A stretch of 64,000 nucleotides of DNA from Brachybacterium sacelli (GTDB lineage Bacteria > Actinomycetota > Actinomycetes > Actinomycetales > Dermabacteraceae). The notes below the pieces were generated by a model. That model made no database searches. It had not been told where the DNA came from and worked only from the letters and a program-made list of their open reading frames with translations. Within the stretch, counting starts at the first letter, position 1. Each line of letters begins with the position of its first letter. Positions 18,055-27,039 of this stretch are shown one piece after another. The translations under genes were made by a program, and so were the position numbers. Where the stretch lies: assembly GCF_017876545.1 (NCBI RefSeq), contig NZ_JAGIOD010000002.1:372001-436000 (forward strand). Reading direction: 5' to 3'.

Positions 18055-18376
18055 GGGGCGTTCTCCTGGAGGACGGCGGCCGCGCGGGGGGCGGGCCGGA
18101 CGGGTGGGTGCAGCGGGGCGGAGCGGGAGGAGCTCCCGGGCTCACCGACGATCTCGGTGCCGACCGCGACCATCGTACCGAGCCCCGGGCGCGCAGAGGG
18201 GGAGCGCCCACCGCCGGCGCCCCTCGCGCGGCGCACCGCCCCGCACCCGTCCCGCGGTGGTCGCCGCTCGCACGGTGTCCACCGCTGCCGCAGTGCCCTC
18301 CGCCGCCGCCCCTCGCGCGTCGAGCCATGTCGCGTTAGGTTCGTCGTGTCCGAGTCCACCGATGCCGGAGGCAGCG
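18055..18376. other. Divergent intergenic region purS / MBL hydrolase
   Basis: This 322-nt GC-rich gap holds the two divergent 5' regions. On the minus strand TACGAT (18172-18177) is a candidate purS -10 box, leaving a leader of about 110 nt. On the plus strand TAGGTT (18336-18341) is a candidate -10 box for the downstream hydrolase. I see no riboswitch consensus, repeat or small gene here. Confidence 0.5.
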
Positions 18377-19102
18377 ATGAAGATCCGTCACCTCGTCCAT
18401 TCGTGCCTGCTCGTGGAGACCGCCGGGCGGCGGCTCCTGGTCGACCCGGGCGGCTTCAGCGCTCAGGCCGTACGTGCCCTGACCCCGGAGGTGCTCGGCA
18501 CCCTCGACGCCGTCGCCGTCACCCACCAGCATCCCGACCACCTCGACCGCGCCCTGCTCGCCGAGGTCCTCGCCGCGAGCGCCGAGGCGATCGTGATCGC
18601 CGAGCCGGAGACCGCTCAGCAGCTCGCCGAGCCGTCCGAGGGCGCGCCGGCGGTCGACGGTGAGCGCCTGCTCCCGCTCAGCGCCGGGACCGCGCACGAG
18701 TTCCCCGCGACCGGCGAGCATCCGCCCCTGCGGATCAGCGCCGTCGGCGGCAACCATGCGATCATCCATCCCGACATCCCGCGCGTGGGCAACACGGGTC
18801 TAGTGCTCACCGCCGGCGACGGGCCACGGCTCGGCATCACAGGGGACTCCCTCGAGCCGGTCCCCGAGTTCCACGGCATCGACGTGCTCGCCTTCGCGGT
18901 CGTCGCGCCGTGGTCGAAGATGTCCGAGACTATCGACTTCCTGCGCAGTGTCCGCCCGGTCCTCGCCCTGCCCGTGCACGATGCGGTCGCCAGCGACGTC
19001 GGCCGTCCGATCTTCCTGCGTCAGTCCACGCACCTCGCCCCCGAGGGCACCGAGGTGCGCGACTGGCCCGCGGGCGGCGTCGTCGAGATCACCGCGAGCT
19101 GA
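18377..19102 (+). CDS. MBL fold metallo-hydrolase, UlaG-like
   Basis: A 241-residue metallo-beta-lactamase-fold hydrolase. It has the metal motif HQHPDH (in VTHQHPDHLD), a following GNHA segment, GITGDS and a late PVHD histidine, as in UlaG-like or UPF0173-like proteins. The ATG at 18377 is preceded by GGAGGCAG. The PIMT-like gene follows 9 nt after its stop, so the two are probably co-transcribed. Substrate unknown. Confidence 0.87.
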   Translation: MKIRHLVHSCLLVETAGRRLLVDPGGFSAQAVRALTPEVLGTLDAVAVTHQHPDHLDRALLAEVLAASAEAIVIAEPETAQQLAEPSEGAPAVDGERLLPLSAGTAHEFPATGEHPPLRISAVGGNHAIIHPDIPRVGNTGLVLTAGDGPRLGITGDSLEPVPEFHGIDVLAFAVVAPWSKMSETIDFLRSVRPVLALPVHDAVASDVGRPIFLRQSTHLAPEGTEVRDWPAGGVVEITAS

Positions 19103-19111
19103 GGGACTGCC

Positions 19112-19705
19112 ATGGCACGTGACGACTCAGGGCACGACGACGACCCGGTCGCGGGAGCCTTCGCGGCGGTCCCGCGCACCCCGTTCCTGCCTGCGGAGCA
19201 GCGCCGGCACGCCGAGGTCGACGCCCCGCTGCGCATCGCGCAGGGGCAGACCAACTCGCAACCGACGACCGTCGAGATCATGCTGCGGTTGCTCGAGGTG
19301 CGCCCCGGGGACCGGGTGCTCGACGTCGGCGCCGGGTCCGGCTGGACCACGGCCCTGCTCGCGCACCTCGCCGGTCCGCGCGGGCGCGTGATCGGGGTGG
19401 AGCGGCACGAGGCGCTGGTCGAGTCCGCTCGCGCGGCTCTCGGTGAGGCCGAGGCGTTCGGCGTCGCGGAGGTCCGCGTCGCCGCCGACGGCGTGCTCGG
19501 CGCGCCGGAGGACGGCCCCTACGATCGGATCCTGGTCTCGGCCGAGGCGCAGGGGCTTCCCGACGCGCTGATCGAGCAGCTGGCCGACGGCGGGGTGATG
19601 GTGATCCCGGTCGGCACCACGATGCATCGCATCGAGCGTCACGGGGACCAGCTGCGGGACACCGAGCACGGCGCCTTCCGCTTCGTGCCGCTGGTGGAGG
19701 ACTGA
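19112..19705 (+). CDS. Protein-L-isoaspartate O-methyltransferase family protein
   Basis: A 197-residue SAM-dependent methyltransferase related to PIMT, which repairs isoaspartyl residues in aged proteins. The pre-motif (LRIAQGQTNSQPTTVEIML) and motif I (VLDVGAGSGWTTALLAHL) are those of the PCMT family. PILVS-like post-motifs (RILVSAEAQGLPDALIEQL) and GGVMVIPVG follow. In PIMTs the pre-motif is usually GQTISQP, which differs here at one position. It follows the MBL hydrolase gene by 9 nt. Confidence 0.85.
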   Translation: MARDDSGHDDDPVAGAFAAVPRTPFLPAEQRRHAEVDAPLRIAQGQTNSQPTTVEIMLRLLEVRPGDRVLDVGAGSGWTTALLAHLAGPRGRVIGVERHEALVESARAALGEAEAFGVAEVRVAADGVLGAPEDGPYDRILVSAEAQGLPDALIEQLADGGVMVIPVGTTMHRIERHGDQLRDTEHGAFRFVPLVED

Positions 19706-19730
19706 CGGCGCAGTACGAGCGCCCGGTCCC

Positions 19731-20504
19731 TCAATGCCGTCGCTGCGGGGAACCGGCCGGGTGCGCGGCGCGGGCCCTGTCGACGGCCTCCCGGACGGGG
19801 CCGCGCCAGGACGGTCCGTGACCCGGGACGACGGCATCGGCCCCGAGCTCGGCGAGGACGTCCAGGGTGGAGCGCGCGGTGGCCGGGTCGTGGGTGAAGA
19901 ACTCCGGGATGAGCTGCGGCCCGAGGCGAGCGGAGGTCTGGTGGCCGGTGACGAGGGCGTCCCCGGTGACCACGACGCCCGCCTGCGGCAGGTGGTAGAC
20001 GGTGTGCCCGGAGGTGTGGCCGGAGCAGGCCAGGGCGATCGGTCCCCCGGGGAGGTCCAGCGGCGTGCCGGTGCTGACGGCTCGTGCCTGGGGAAGGTGG
20101 ATCGTGGACAGGCCTCCCGCGCGGGCGACGGTGAATGCCCATCGCGCCGTCCGCGGCCGCCAGCACCGTCGCACGACGTCGCGGGCGGACGCCTGCTCAT
20201 GGACCTCGCCGCGGAGCATCGGCAGCTCCCGGTCGTGGGCATGCATCGGGATCGGATGCATCGCCTGGATCCCCGGGAGCGAGCCCACGTGGTCGACATG
20301 GGCGTGGGTGATCAGCACGCCGCGGACGTCCTCGATCCTGCCTCCGAGGTGCTCGAGAGAGGAGAGGACGTTCTCGAGATCCTTCGGGTACCCGGCATCG
20401 ATCAGGGTGAGATCGCGGCCCTCGCGCACCACCGTCCAGTTGGAGGCGATCCCCTCGACCATGAACACCTCGGACGCGACCTCCTGGATCTGCCTGTGGG
20501 CCAT
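19731..20504 (-). CDS. MBL fold metallo-hydrolase
   Basis: A 257-residue metallo-beta-lactamase-fold hydrolase with the canonical HxHxDH motif (THAHVDHVG). It also has GHTSGHTVYHL (third metal histidine), a metal-ligand aspartate in VVTGDALV and a late GHGP histidine. The pattern resembles glyoxalase II/SoxH-like thioesterases and lactonases, not true beta-lactamases. ATG at 20504 has an excellent GGGAGGAG ribosome-binding site. It is convergent with the PIMT-like gene and divergent from the riboswitch-controlled thiamine operon. Substrate unknown. Confidence 0.87.
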   Translation of the reverse strand: MAHRQIQEVASEVFMVEGIASNWTVVREGRDLTLIDAGYPKDLENVLSSLEHLGGRIEDVRGVLITHAHVDHVGSLPGIQAMHPIPMHAHDRELPMLRGEVHEQASARDVVRRCWRPRTARWAFTVARAGGLSTIHLPQARAVSTGTPLDLPGGPIALACSGHTSGHTVYHLPQAGVVVTGDALVTGHQTSARLGPQLIPEFFTHDPATARSTLDVLAELGADAVVPGHGPSWRGPVREAVDRARAAHPAGSPQRRH

Positions 20505-20594
20505 GCGCTCTCCTCCCGGACGTCGGGACTTGAAGCTACCAGCCGCTCCCGGCCGGGGATCATCAGCACCGCCGGACGCGGCGGTGGACCGCAC

Positions 20595-20623
20595 CTGCGG
20601 CGAGCGCCCTCGGCGACTACAGT
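20595..20623 (+). promoter_or_regulatory. Candidate promoter of the ykoFEDC operon
   Basis: CTGCGG (20595-20600) and TACAGT (20618-20623) are 17 nt apart. Transcription would start near 20630, at the 5' edge of the TPP riboswitch. The -35 match is weak. Confidence 0.5.
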
Positions 20624-20631
20624 GGCCGCGT

Positions 20632-20725
20632 GCACGGGAGCCCGGTGAGCCGGGCTGAGAGGGAGTGCTCCGACTCCGACCGTAGAACCTGATCCGGATC
20701 ATGCCGGCGCAGGGAGCCTCCGCAG
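20632..20725 (+). ncRNA. TPP riboswitch (THI element)
   Basis: The conserved thi-box elements are present in order: CGGGAGCCC...GGGCTGAGAGGG (about 20635-20663), then CCGACCGTAGAACCTGATCC (20676-20695) and the GGATCATGCCGGCGCAGGGA portion (20696-20715). Downstream, GTGCC (20747-20751) can pair with GGCAC (20763-20767) around the AAAGG ribosome-binding site of ykoF, which suggests control of translation initiation; that mechanism is inference. It precedes the ykoF-ykoE-ykoDC operon, consistent with repression when thiamine pyrophosphate is plentiful. Confidence 0.95.
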
Positions 20726-20772
20726 GGCGAGAGCCGCTGTGCGCCCGTGCCGCGTCGTGAAAGGCACGGATC

Positions 20773-21492
20773 GTGACCACCGCTGCTGCATCTCCCGCCT
20801 CTCCCTCCCCACCCGTCCCCTCGGGCGACGGGTGGTCCCCGACACCCCCCACCGACCCCGCCGGGACCCCGCTCGGCTTCGGGGTGGGCGCCCGGGTCAC
20901 CGCCGCTGTCATGGCCGACGACTACGCCCGGATCCTCGTCGAGACGCTCTCCGCGCTCGACGAGACCTCGCTGGTGCGCGAGACCGGCGACGTCTCCACC
21001 TACCTCGGCGGCCACGAGGCCGATCTCCTGCGCTGGCTCACCGACCTCGGCGAGGCCCTCGCCCGCACCGAGCACCACGCCACCCTCGCCGTGCACCTGT
21101 CGCGCGGCTGTCCCGGCGAGGTCGTCTGCGAGCTGCCCGGCGGCGCCGGGCCGCGCCGCACCGAGGTCCCGTCCCCGCGCCGGACCGGGCGCTTCGCCAC
21201 CGCCGAGTGGGCCCTGTACCCGCTCGCGGACCAGGTCACCGCGGACGGCACCGCTCCCGACCACATGCGGGACATCTACGCGGCGATCGACCACGCCCGG
21301 GAGCTGGGCACCTTCCGCGGCTCCGAGCACTTCGTGACCCGGCTCGAGGGCGACGTCGGGGACGTCCTCGCGACAGCACTCGCCGGATGGGTGCAGGTGG
21401 GCCACGGCGTCCAGCACGTGACCAGTCATCTCACGCTCAGCCTCAACAGCCCCTCCCACCGGACCCGGGACCTCGGACAGGACGCGCGATGA
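20773..21492 (+). CDS. ykoF: YkoF-type thiamine/HMP-binding protein
   Basis: A 239-residue soluble protein of the YkoF family, built from a repeated ferredoxin-like (ACT-like) fold; the B. subtilis member binds thiamine and its pyrimidine precursor HMP. The two repeat halves begin with GVGARVTAAVMADDYARILVE-like and GRFATAEWALYPL segments. An N-terminal Pro/Ser-rich stretch of about 35 residues precedes the fold. GTG at 20773 lies just after AAAGG, in the riboswitch expression platform. It overlaps ykoE by 4 nt (ATGA). It may scavenge or buffer the transported pyrimidine. Confidence 0.9.
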   Translation: MTTAAASPASPSPPVPSGDGWSPTPPTDPAGTPLGFGVGARVTAAVMADDYARILVETLSALDETSLVRETGDVSTYLGGHEADLLRWLTDLGEALARTEHHATLAVHLSRGCPGEVVCELPGGAGPRRTEVPSPRRTGRFATAEWALYPLADQVTADGTAPDHMRDIYAAIDHARELGTFRGSEHFVTRLEGDVGDVLATALAGWVQVGHGVQHVTSHLTLSLNSPSHRTRDLGQDAR

Positions 21493-22136
21493 CCGCCCCC
21501 GCTCCCGCCACCGCCCGCGCGCGGCTGGAGCTGCGCGAGATCGTACTGGTGGTGGTGCTGGGCATCGTCTTCGGCTTCCTGTACTGGGTGTTCGTCCAGG
21601 CGTGGAACGGCCTGGCGATCGCCATGGGCCCCGCCGGGGATCTCGCCCAGCACGTCCTGGCCGGCTCCTGGCTGCTGGTGGGACCGGTCGCGGTCGCCAT
21701 CATCCGTCGGCCCTTCAGCGGTGTGATCGCCGAGATCCTCGCGGCGGTCGTCGAGGTGGTGTTCCTCGGCAGTCCCGTCGGCCCGCTGCTGCTGCTGTCC
21801 GCGGCGCTCCAGGGCGTCGGCAGCGAGCTGCCCTTCGCGCTGACCCGGTACCGCCGGTTCGGGTGGAGCACCTTCGCCGTCTCCGGGGCTCTCGGCGCCG
21901 GTCTCGTCTTCTTCTGGACCGCGCTGCGGATGGGCTGGTACGGGCAGGACATCCTCGCACTGCGACTGGGCATGCAGGTGCTCTCCGGCATCGTGCTCGG
22001 CGGCCTGCTCGCCAAGGTGCTGGTCGACGCGCTCGTGCGCACCGGGGTGCTCGACAACTTCGCGATCGGCGGCTCGCGCGGGAGCACCGGTGCGCGGGAG
22101 CCCGAGGACTCCGCCCCTGCCCGTCGTGTCCACTGA
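21489..22136 (+). CDS. ykoE: ECF transporter substrate-binding membrane component YkoE
   Basis: A 215-residue integral membrane S component of an energy-coupling-factor transporter, with about five to six hydrophobic helices (for example LREIVLVVVLGIVFGFLYWVF and LLLLSAALQGVGSELPFAL). The GSELPF segment is characteristic of YkoE. It determines specificity for the hydroxymethylpyrimidine part of thiamine. It overlaps ykoF at its start and the energising component at its end, consistent with tight translational coupling under the TPP riboswitch. Confidence 0.92.
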   Translation: MTAPAPATARARLELREIVLVVVLGIVFGFLYWVFVQAWNGLAIAMGPAGDLAQHVLAGSWLLVGPVAVAIIRRPFSGVIAEILAAVVEVVFLGSPVGPLLLLSAALQGVGSELPFALTRYRRFGWSTFAVSGALGAGLVFFWTALRMGWYGQDILALRLGMQVLSGIVLGGLLAKVLVDALVRTGVLDNFAIGGSRGSTGAREPEDSAPARRVH

Positions 22137-24660
22137 GGCGCGCTCGGCGCCGGGCCGGGTGGCGAGCACTGGACGTGCCCCCGCGGCCCGTGCGGAGCAG
22201 CACACCGATCGCGCCCTCGAGGGGTCGGACCACGGGGACCGGCCGCTGGTCCGGGCGGAGGACTTCGAGGTCATCCTGCCCTCGGGAGACGGCGTCGGCC
22301 CGTGGACCGGCACCCTCCGGGCGGGCGAACAGGTCCTGCTGCTCGGGCCCTCCGGTGCGGGCAAGTCCACCTTCCTGTTGGCGCTGGCGGGCGCCGTCCC
22401 CTCCCATGTCCGCGCGAGCACCCGCGGGAGGCTGCGCATCGACGGGCGGGACCCGGTGGCCGACGGTGTGGTCGCCCTGTCGGACGTCGTCGGGTATCTC
22501 GGGCAGGACCCGGTCAGCGGCGTGTGCCTGCCGGACGTCGCCGACGAGATCGCCCTGCCGCTCGAGAACCGCCGCGTGCCGCGAGCACGGATCGGGGCAC
22601 AGGTCTCCTCCGCGCTGCGCAGTGCCGGGGCGGAGCATCTGCAGGCCCGAGGGACCCGTGGCCTCTCCGGCGGTGAGCTGCAGCGGGTCGCCCTCGCGGC
22701 GTCGACCGTGGCCGGGCCGCAGCTGCTGCTGCTCGACGAACCCACCGCGATGCTGGACGCCGGCGGTGTGGCGGCGGTGCGGGCGAGCCTCGAGTCGGCG
22801 GTCGCCGGTTCCGGGGCGGCCACGGTGCTCGTGGAGCATCGGCTCGACGAGTGGGCGGGGGAGCGAGGTGTGGAGGCGCTGCCGGGACGCATCATCGCCC
22901 TGGACCGCTCCGGGCACGTCCTGGCCGACGGGCCGACAGCGGCCGTCCTCGCCGAGCACGGCCGCGCGCTGCGGGAGGACGGGTGCTGGCTGCCACGGGA
23001 CGTCGAGCAGGAGCTCGCGCGGGAGGACCGAGTGCGTCGGGATCATGAGGTCGGGAGCGAGGCCGAGCTCGGGACCGAGAACAGGAGACGGTCGGGGCGG
23101 GAGAACGGAATCGAGAGCGGGCCGAGGGCCGGGACCGAGCCCCCGGACCCGGGCTCGACGGGCGAGGAGGAATCCGTCGCGCTGCAGGCCCGTGACCTCG
23201 TGCTCGGGCACGACGACACCACGGTGCTCTCCGGCATCGATCTCGACCTGGTCGCGGGGGAGCTGCTCGCGGTCGTCGGCTGGAACGGGGCCGGGAAGTC
23301 CACTCTCCTCGGCGCGCTCGCTGGCCTCGATCAGCCCCGGGCGGGCACGGTCGAGGGTGGCGCCGCCGGCCTCGTCTTCCAGCGGCCCGAGTCCCAGTTC
23401 GTCGGGGCGACGGTGCGGGAGGAGCTCGCCGACACCGGCGCGAGCCCGGAGCAGATCGAGGAGATGCTGACCCGGCTGCGACTCGAGGACTGGAGCGGGT
23501 CGAGCCCGTTCCGCCTCTCCGGAGGACAGCAGCGGCGCCTGTCGCTCGCCGCGATGCTGCTGCGCGACCGGCCCGTCCTGCTGGCCGACGAGCCCGGGTT
23601 CGGCCTCGACCATGCCGCCCACCGCACCGTCATGGCAATGCTGAGGTCGGCCGCCGACGAGGGACGCGCAGTGGTGATGACCACCCACGATCTGCGCGCC
23701 GTGACCGCCGCCGACTCGGTGGTGGTGCTCGCCGAGGGCACGGCGCTGCCACCGCTCACCCCCGACGAGCTGCTCGCGGACCGCGCACTGATGACCGCGG
23801 CGGGGCTGGCCCCGGGTGACGGGCACGGCGCACCCCCCGAGCCCGTCGCCGTGACCGGGGACGGGATCGCGGCGGAGAGCGGCACCGCGAGGGAGACGGG
23901 GGTCGAACCGGCCGAGCCCGCGCGCCGTCGGCCCCTCCCGTCCCGGAACCCCACGGTGCTGCTGGGGCTGCTCGCCGCGGTCAGCGGGCTGTGCCTGTTC
24001 CTCACGGACCCGGTGCCGCTCGCCGTGCTCTACCTCCTGCTCACCGTCGCGGTGATGGTGGGCACCCGCCTGGGACCGCTCCGCCTGCTGCGCGGCCAGC
24101 TGCCCTTCGCGGTCTTCGCCCTCGGGGTGTTCTCCGTCAACGTGCTGAGCCGCCCCGGGCGCGAACCGTGGCCGGACCTGCCCGTGCGCGTCACCGAGGA
24201 GGGTCTCGTGCTCGGCGCGGCCCTCGCCCTGCGCGCCCTGGTGATCGGGCTCGGTGCCCTCGGTGTCGCCCGCGCGACCGACCCTCGCCGCACCATGGTC
24301 AGCCTGCACCAGCACGCTCGCCTGCCCGCGCGGTACGCGCTGGCGCTCCTCGCCGGCCGTCGCCTGCTCGATGAGCTCCCGGGGCGCTGGCGGACCCTCA
24401 CCCGGGCCCACCGGGTGCGACTGCCGCTGCGGCCCGACGGCTCGGTGCCGCCGCTCGGACCGCGCCGTCTGCTCGGCTGCGCGTTCGCCCTGCTGGTGGA
24501 CGCGATCCGTGCGGCGGAGCGGATCGCGCTGGCGCTGGAATCCCGTGGCCTTGGCGACGGTCCGCGCACCGTCTGGCGGCCGGTGCTGCTGACCTGGGCC
24601 GACGCCGTGCTCGTTGTCGCGGTGGCCGGCGTGGCCACCGCGGTGCTGATGCTGTTCTGA
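22090..24660 (+). CDS. ECF transporter: fused double ATPase (YkoD) and EcfT (YkoC) protein
   Basis: A single polypeptide of about 856 residues carries the whole energising module. ATPase 1 has Walker A GPSGAGKST (86-94), signature LSGGE (192-196) and Walker B LLLLDEP (212-218). After a charged linker of about 60 residues, ATPase 2 has Walker A GWNGAGKST (397-405), LSGGQQ (476-481) and VLLADEP (496-502). Residues about 620-856 are the hydrophobic EcfT domain with an ALESRG coupling motif near the end. In B. subtilis YkoD (double ATPase) and YkoC (EcfT) are separate. The start is uncertain: GTG 22090 has a GGAG site but overlaps ykoE by 47 nt; GTG 22126 overlaps by 11 nt. Confidence 0.9.
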   Translation: MRGSPRTPPLPVVSTEARSAPGRVASTGRAPAARAEQHTDRALEGSDHGDRPLVRAEDFEVILPSGDGVGPWTGTLRAGEQVLLLGPSGAGKSTFLLALAGAVPSHVRASTRGRLRIDGRDPVADGVVALSDVVGYLGQDPVSGVCLPDVADEIALPLENRRVPRARIGAQVSSALRSAGAEHLQARGTRGLSGGELQRVALAASTVAGPQLLLLDEPTAMLDAGGVAAVRASLESAVAGSGAATVLVEHRLDEWAGERGVEALPGRIIALDRSGHVLADGPTAAVLAEHGRALREDGCWLPRDVEQELAREDRVRRDHEVGSEAELGTENRRRSGRENGIESGPRAGTEPPDPGSTGEEESVALQARDLVLGHDDTTVLSGIDLDLVAGELLAVVGWNGAGKSTLLGALAGLDQPRAGTVEGGAAGLVFQRPESQFVGATVREELADTGASPEQIEEMLTRLRLEDWSGSSPFRLSGGQQRRLSLAAMLLRDRPVLLADEPGFGLDHAAHRTVMAMLRSAADEGRAVVMTTHDLRAVTAADSVVVLAEGTALPPLTPDELLADRALMTAAGLAPGDGHGAPPEPVAVTGDGIAAESGTARETGVEPAEPARRRPLPSRNPTVLLGLLAAVSGLCLFLTDPVPLAVLYLLLTVAVMVGTRLGPLRLLRGQLPFAVFALGVFSVNVLSRPGREPWPDLPVRVTEEGLVLGAALALRALVIGLGALGVARATDPRRTMVSLHQHARLPARYALALLAGRRLLDELPGRWRTLTRAHRVRLPLRPDGSVPPLGPRRLLGCAFALLVDAIRAAERIALALESRGLGDGPRTVWRPVLLTWADAVLVVAVAGVATAVLMLF

Positions 24661-24684
24661 GACGGCGCCGACGGCGCCGGGTCG

Positions 24685-25602
24685 TCAGAACTGCTGGCCG
24701 GTGAGCCGTTCGTAGGCCTCGACGTAGCGGGCGCGGGTCTGTTCGACGACCTCGGAGGGCAGGGCCGGGGGCGGGGTGGCCGTGCCTTTGTGCCACCCGG
24801 AGGCCCGGGACGTCAGCCAGTCCCGCACGAACTGCTTGTCCAGGCTCGGCTGGGTGCGGCCCTCGACGTAGGTGTCGGCGGACCAGAAGCGGCTCGAGTC
24901 CGGGGTGAGGACCTCGTCGCCGAGCATCAGGGTCCCGTCCGCGCGGGAGCGGCCGAACTCGAGCTTGGTGTCGGCCAGCAGGATCCCCCGTTCGGCGGCG
25001 AGGTTCCGGGCTCGTTCGTAGACCGCGAGGGTGAGGCGCTCGAGCTCGTCGGCGAGCTCCGGGCCCAGCAGGTCCCGGGCCTGGGCGACGGAGATGTTCT
25101 CGTCGTGCTCCCCGGCCTCCGCCTTGGTCGACGGGGTGAAGATCGCAGGATCGAGCCGGGACGCGTCGACCAGACCGCTGGGCAGCACGTGCCCTCCGAC
25201 GGACCCTCCTGCGCGGTAGTCGGCCAGGCCCGAGCCGGTGAGGTAGCCGCGGGCCACGCACTCCAGCGGCACCATGTCCAGCCCCCGGCAGCGCAGTGCC
25301 CGGCCGGCGACGGCGTCGGGCACCTCGGTCGCGGAGAGCACGTGGTGGGGGACGAGGTCGGCCAGCTGCTCGAACCAGAAACGGCTGATCGCGGTGAGCA
25401 CCCGGCCCTTGTCGGGGATGCCCGGCTGCAGCGAGTGGTCGTAGGCGCTGATGCGGTCGGTCGCGACCACCAGCACCTCGGTGGCCGCGGCGGGGTCGAC
25501 ACCCGTGGGCACGTACAGTTCGCGCACCTTGCCGGTGACGGCATGGTCCCAGCCCGGCAGCTGCGGGGCCTCGATCAGGGGCGTGGAGGTGGTGGCGCTC
25601 AT
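24685..25602 (-). CDS. purC: Phosphoribosylaminoimidazole-succinocarboxamide synthase
   Basis: SAICAR synthetase, which joins CAIR and aspartate with ATP in purine synthesis. The 305-residue protein carries both family signatures: VECVARGYLTGSGLADY and LADTKLEFGR. ATG at 25602 overlaps the purD stop by 4 nt (ATGA), so it is coupled to purD. It is convergent with the ykoDC gene, with 24 nt between the stops. Confidence 0.97.
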   Translation of the reverse strand: MSATTSTPLIEAPQLPGWDHAVTGKVRELYVPTGVDPAAATEVLVVATDRISAYDHSLQPGIPDKGRVLTAISRFWFEQLADLVPHHVLSATEVPDAVAGRALRCRGLDMVPLECVARGYLTGSGLADYRAGGSVGGHVLPSGLVDASRLDPAIFTPSTKAEAGEHDENISVAQARDLLGPELADELERLTLAVYERARNLAAERGILLADTKLEFGRSRADGTLMLGDEVLTPDSSRFWSADTYVEGRTQPSLDKQFVRDWLTSRASGWHKGTATPPPALPSEVVEQTRARYVEAYERLTGQQF

Positions 25603-26924
25603 GCGGGGGATCCGTCCTCGGGCGTGGGTGCCGGATGCGCTGCCTGGGCGGCCTGTGCGTCCTGCGCGGCGGTGCGGGCGATGTCGTGGCGGTGATGGCT
25701 GCCCTCGAGCGAGATGGCCTCGGCGCCTGCCAGGGCCAGGGCACGAGCGGCCTCGAGGTCCTCCCCGGTGCCGACCACCGAGAGCACCCGGCCGCCGGCG
25801 CTGCGAAGAGCGCCGTCCTCGTCGCGGGCGGTGCCGGCGTGGATCACGTGGGTGGCGGGGCCCTCGGTGGCCTCGAGACCGGTGATGACGTCACCGGTGC
25901 GGGTCTCGGCCGGGTAGCCGGCGCAGGCCACGACCACGGTCACGGCAGCGGACTCGTGCCAGCTCGGAGCCGGGGCGTCGCCGAGGTCGCCCCCGGCGGC
26001 GGCGAGCAGCAGCGGGGCGAACGGGGAGGCCAGACGCTCGAGGACCACCTGCGTCTCGGGGTCGCCGAAGCGCGCGTTGAACTCCACCACCCGCACCCCG
26101 CGGGAGGTCAGGGCGAGGCCGCAGTACAGCACGCCGACGAACGGGATCTCGCGGGCGGCCAGCTCGTCGATCGTGGGACGGGCGACGGTCCGGATCACCT
26201 CGTCGACGAGGTCCTCGGGCGCCCAAGGCAGCGGCGAGTAGGCGCCCATGCCGCCGGTGTTGGGGCCCTCGTCGTCGTCCAGGGCCCGCTTGAAGTCCTG
26301 GGCGGGGGCCAGGGGCAGCACACGGTTGCCGTCGCTGACGCAGAACAGGGACACCTCGGGACCGTCGAGGAACTCCTCGAGGACCACGGAGCCGCCGGCG
26401 GCCAGGACGGCCTGGGCGTGGGCGATCGCCCCGTCGCGCTCGGGCGTGACCACGACGCCCTTGCCCGCGGCGAGCCCGTCGGCCTTCACGACGAAGGGCA
26501 CGTCGCCGAGCGGGTTCACGCGGTCCAGGCCGGCGTCGAGCTCCTCGAGCGTGGTGACGGTCACGGAGGCGGCGGTGGGTACGCCCGCGGTGGCCATGAT
26601 CTCCTTCGCCCACGACTTGGAGCCTTCGAGCCGGGCGGCGGCGGCCGACGGGCCGAACACCGTGAATCCAGCCTCGCGCAGACGGTCCGCGCTGCCCGCG
26701 ACCAGCGGTGCCTCCGGGCCGATCACCACCAGATCGGGAGCCAGGCGCCGGGCGAGCGAGACCTGGGCGTCGAGGTCACCGACGGCGACGTCGTGGCAGG
26801 TGGCGAGCTCGGCGATCCCGGGGTTGCCGGGAGCGGCATGGAGCTCGGGGGCGGGGCGGTCGGCGGCGAGGCGACGGATGATCGCGTGCTCGCGGCCTCC
26901 GGAGCCGATGACGAGGATCTTCAC
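25599..26924 (-). CDS. purD: Phosphoribosylamine-glycine ligase
   Basis: GAR synthetase, the second step of purine synthesis, an ATP-grasp enzyme. The 441-residue protein opens with the KILVIGSGGREHAI segment and contains the GARS signature RFGDPETQ and the ATP-grasp loop regions (FVVKADGLAAGKGVVV). GTG at 26924 is chosen because the domain begins immediately after it and a TACGCT box is 7 nt upstream, predicting a leaderless message. It ends in an Ala-rich tail after residue about 420. Confidence 0.97.
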   Translation of the reverse strand: MKILVIGSGGREHAIIRRLAADRPAPELHAAPGNPGIAELATCHDVAVGDLDAQVSLARRLAPDLVVIGPEAPLVAGSADRLREAGFTVFGPSAAAARLEGSKSWAKEIMATAGVPTAASVTVTTLEELDAGLDRVNPLGDVPFVVKADGLAAGKGVVVTPERDGAIAHAQAVLAAGGSVVLEEFLDGPEVSLFCVSDGNRVLPLAPAQDFKRALDDDEGPNTGGMGAYSPLPWAPEDLVDEVIRTVARPTIDELAAREIPFVGVLYCGLALTSRGVRVVEFNARFGDPETQVVLERLASPFAPLLLAAAGGDLGDAPAPSWHESAAVTVVVACAGYPAETRTGDVITGLEATEGPATHVIHAGTARDEDGALRSAGGRVLSVVGTGEDLEAARALALAGAEAISLEGSHHRHDIARTAAQDAQAAQAAHPAPTPEDGSPA

Positions 26925-26931
26925 GCAAGTC

Positions 26932-26937
26932 AGCGTA
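26932..26937 (-). promoter_or_regulatory. -10 box of purDC operon (TACGCT)
   Basis: TACGCT on the minus strand ends 7 nt before the purD GTG at 26924, with no ribosome-binding site between them. Leaderless transcription is predicted. Confidence 0.55.
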
Positions 26938-27033
26938 CCGAGCAGGCAGTACATCCCGTAGAAGTGCCCGCACTGCGGCATCGGACGCCAGGACGGGCAC
27001 CTCCCGGATCCCGGCGGGACCCTCCCGCGCCGT

Positions 27034-27039
27034 TACGAT
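27034..27039 (+). promoter_or_regulatory. -10 box of truA (TACGAT)
   Basis: TACGAT ends 7 nt before the truA ATG at 27047. Leaderless transcription is predicted. Confidence 0.6.
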
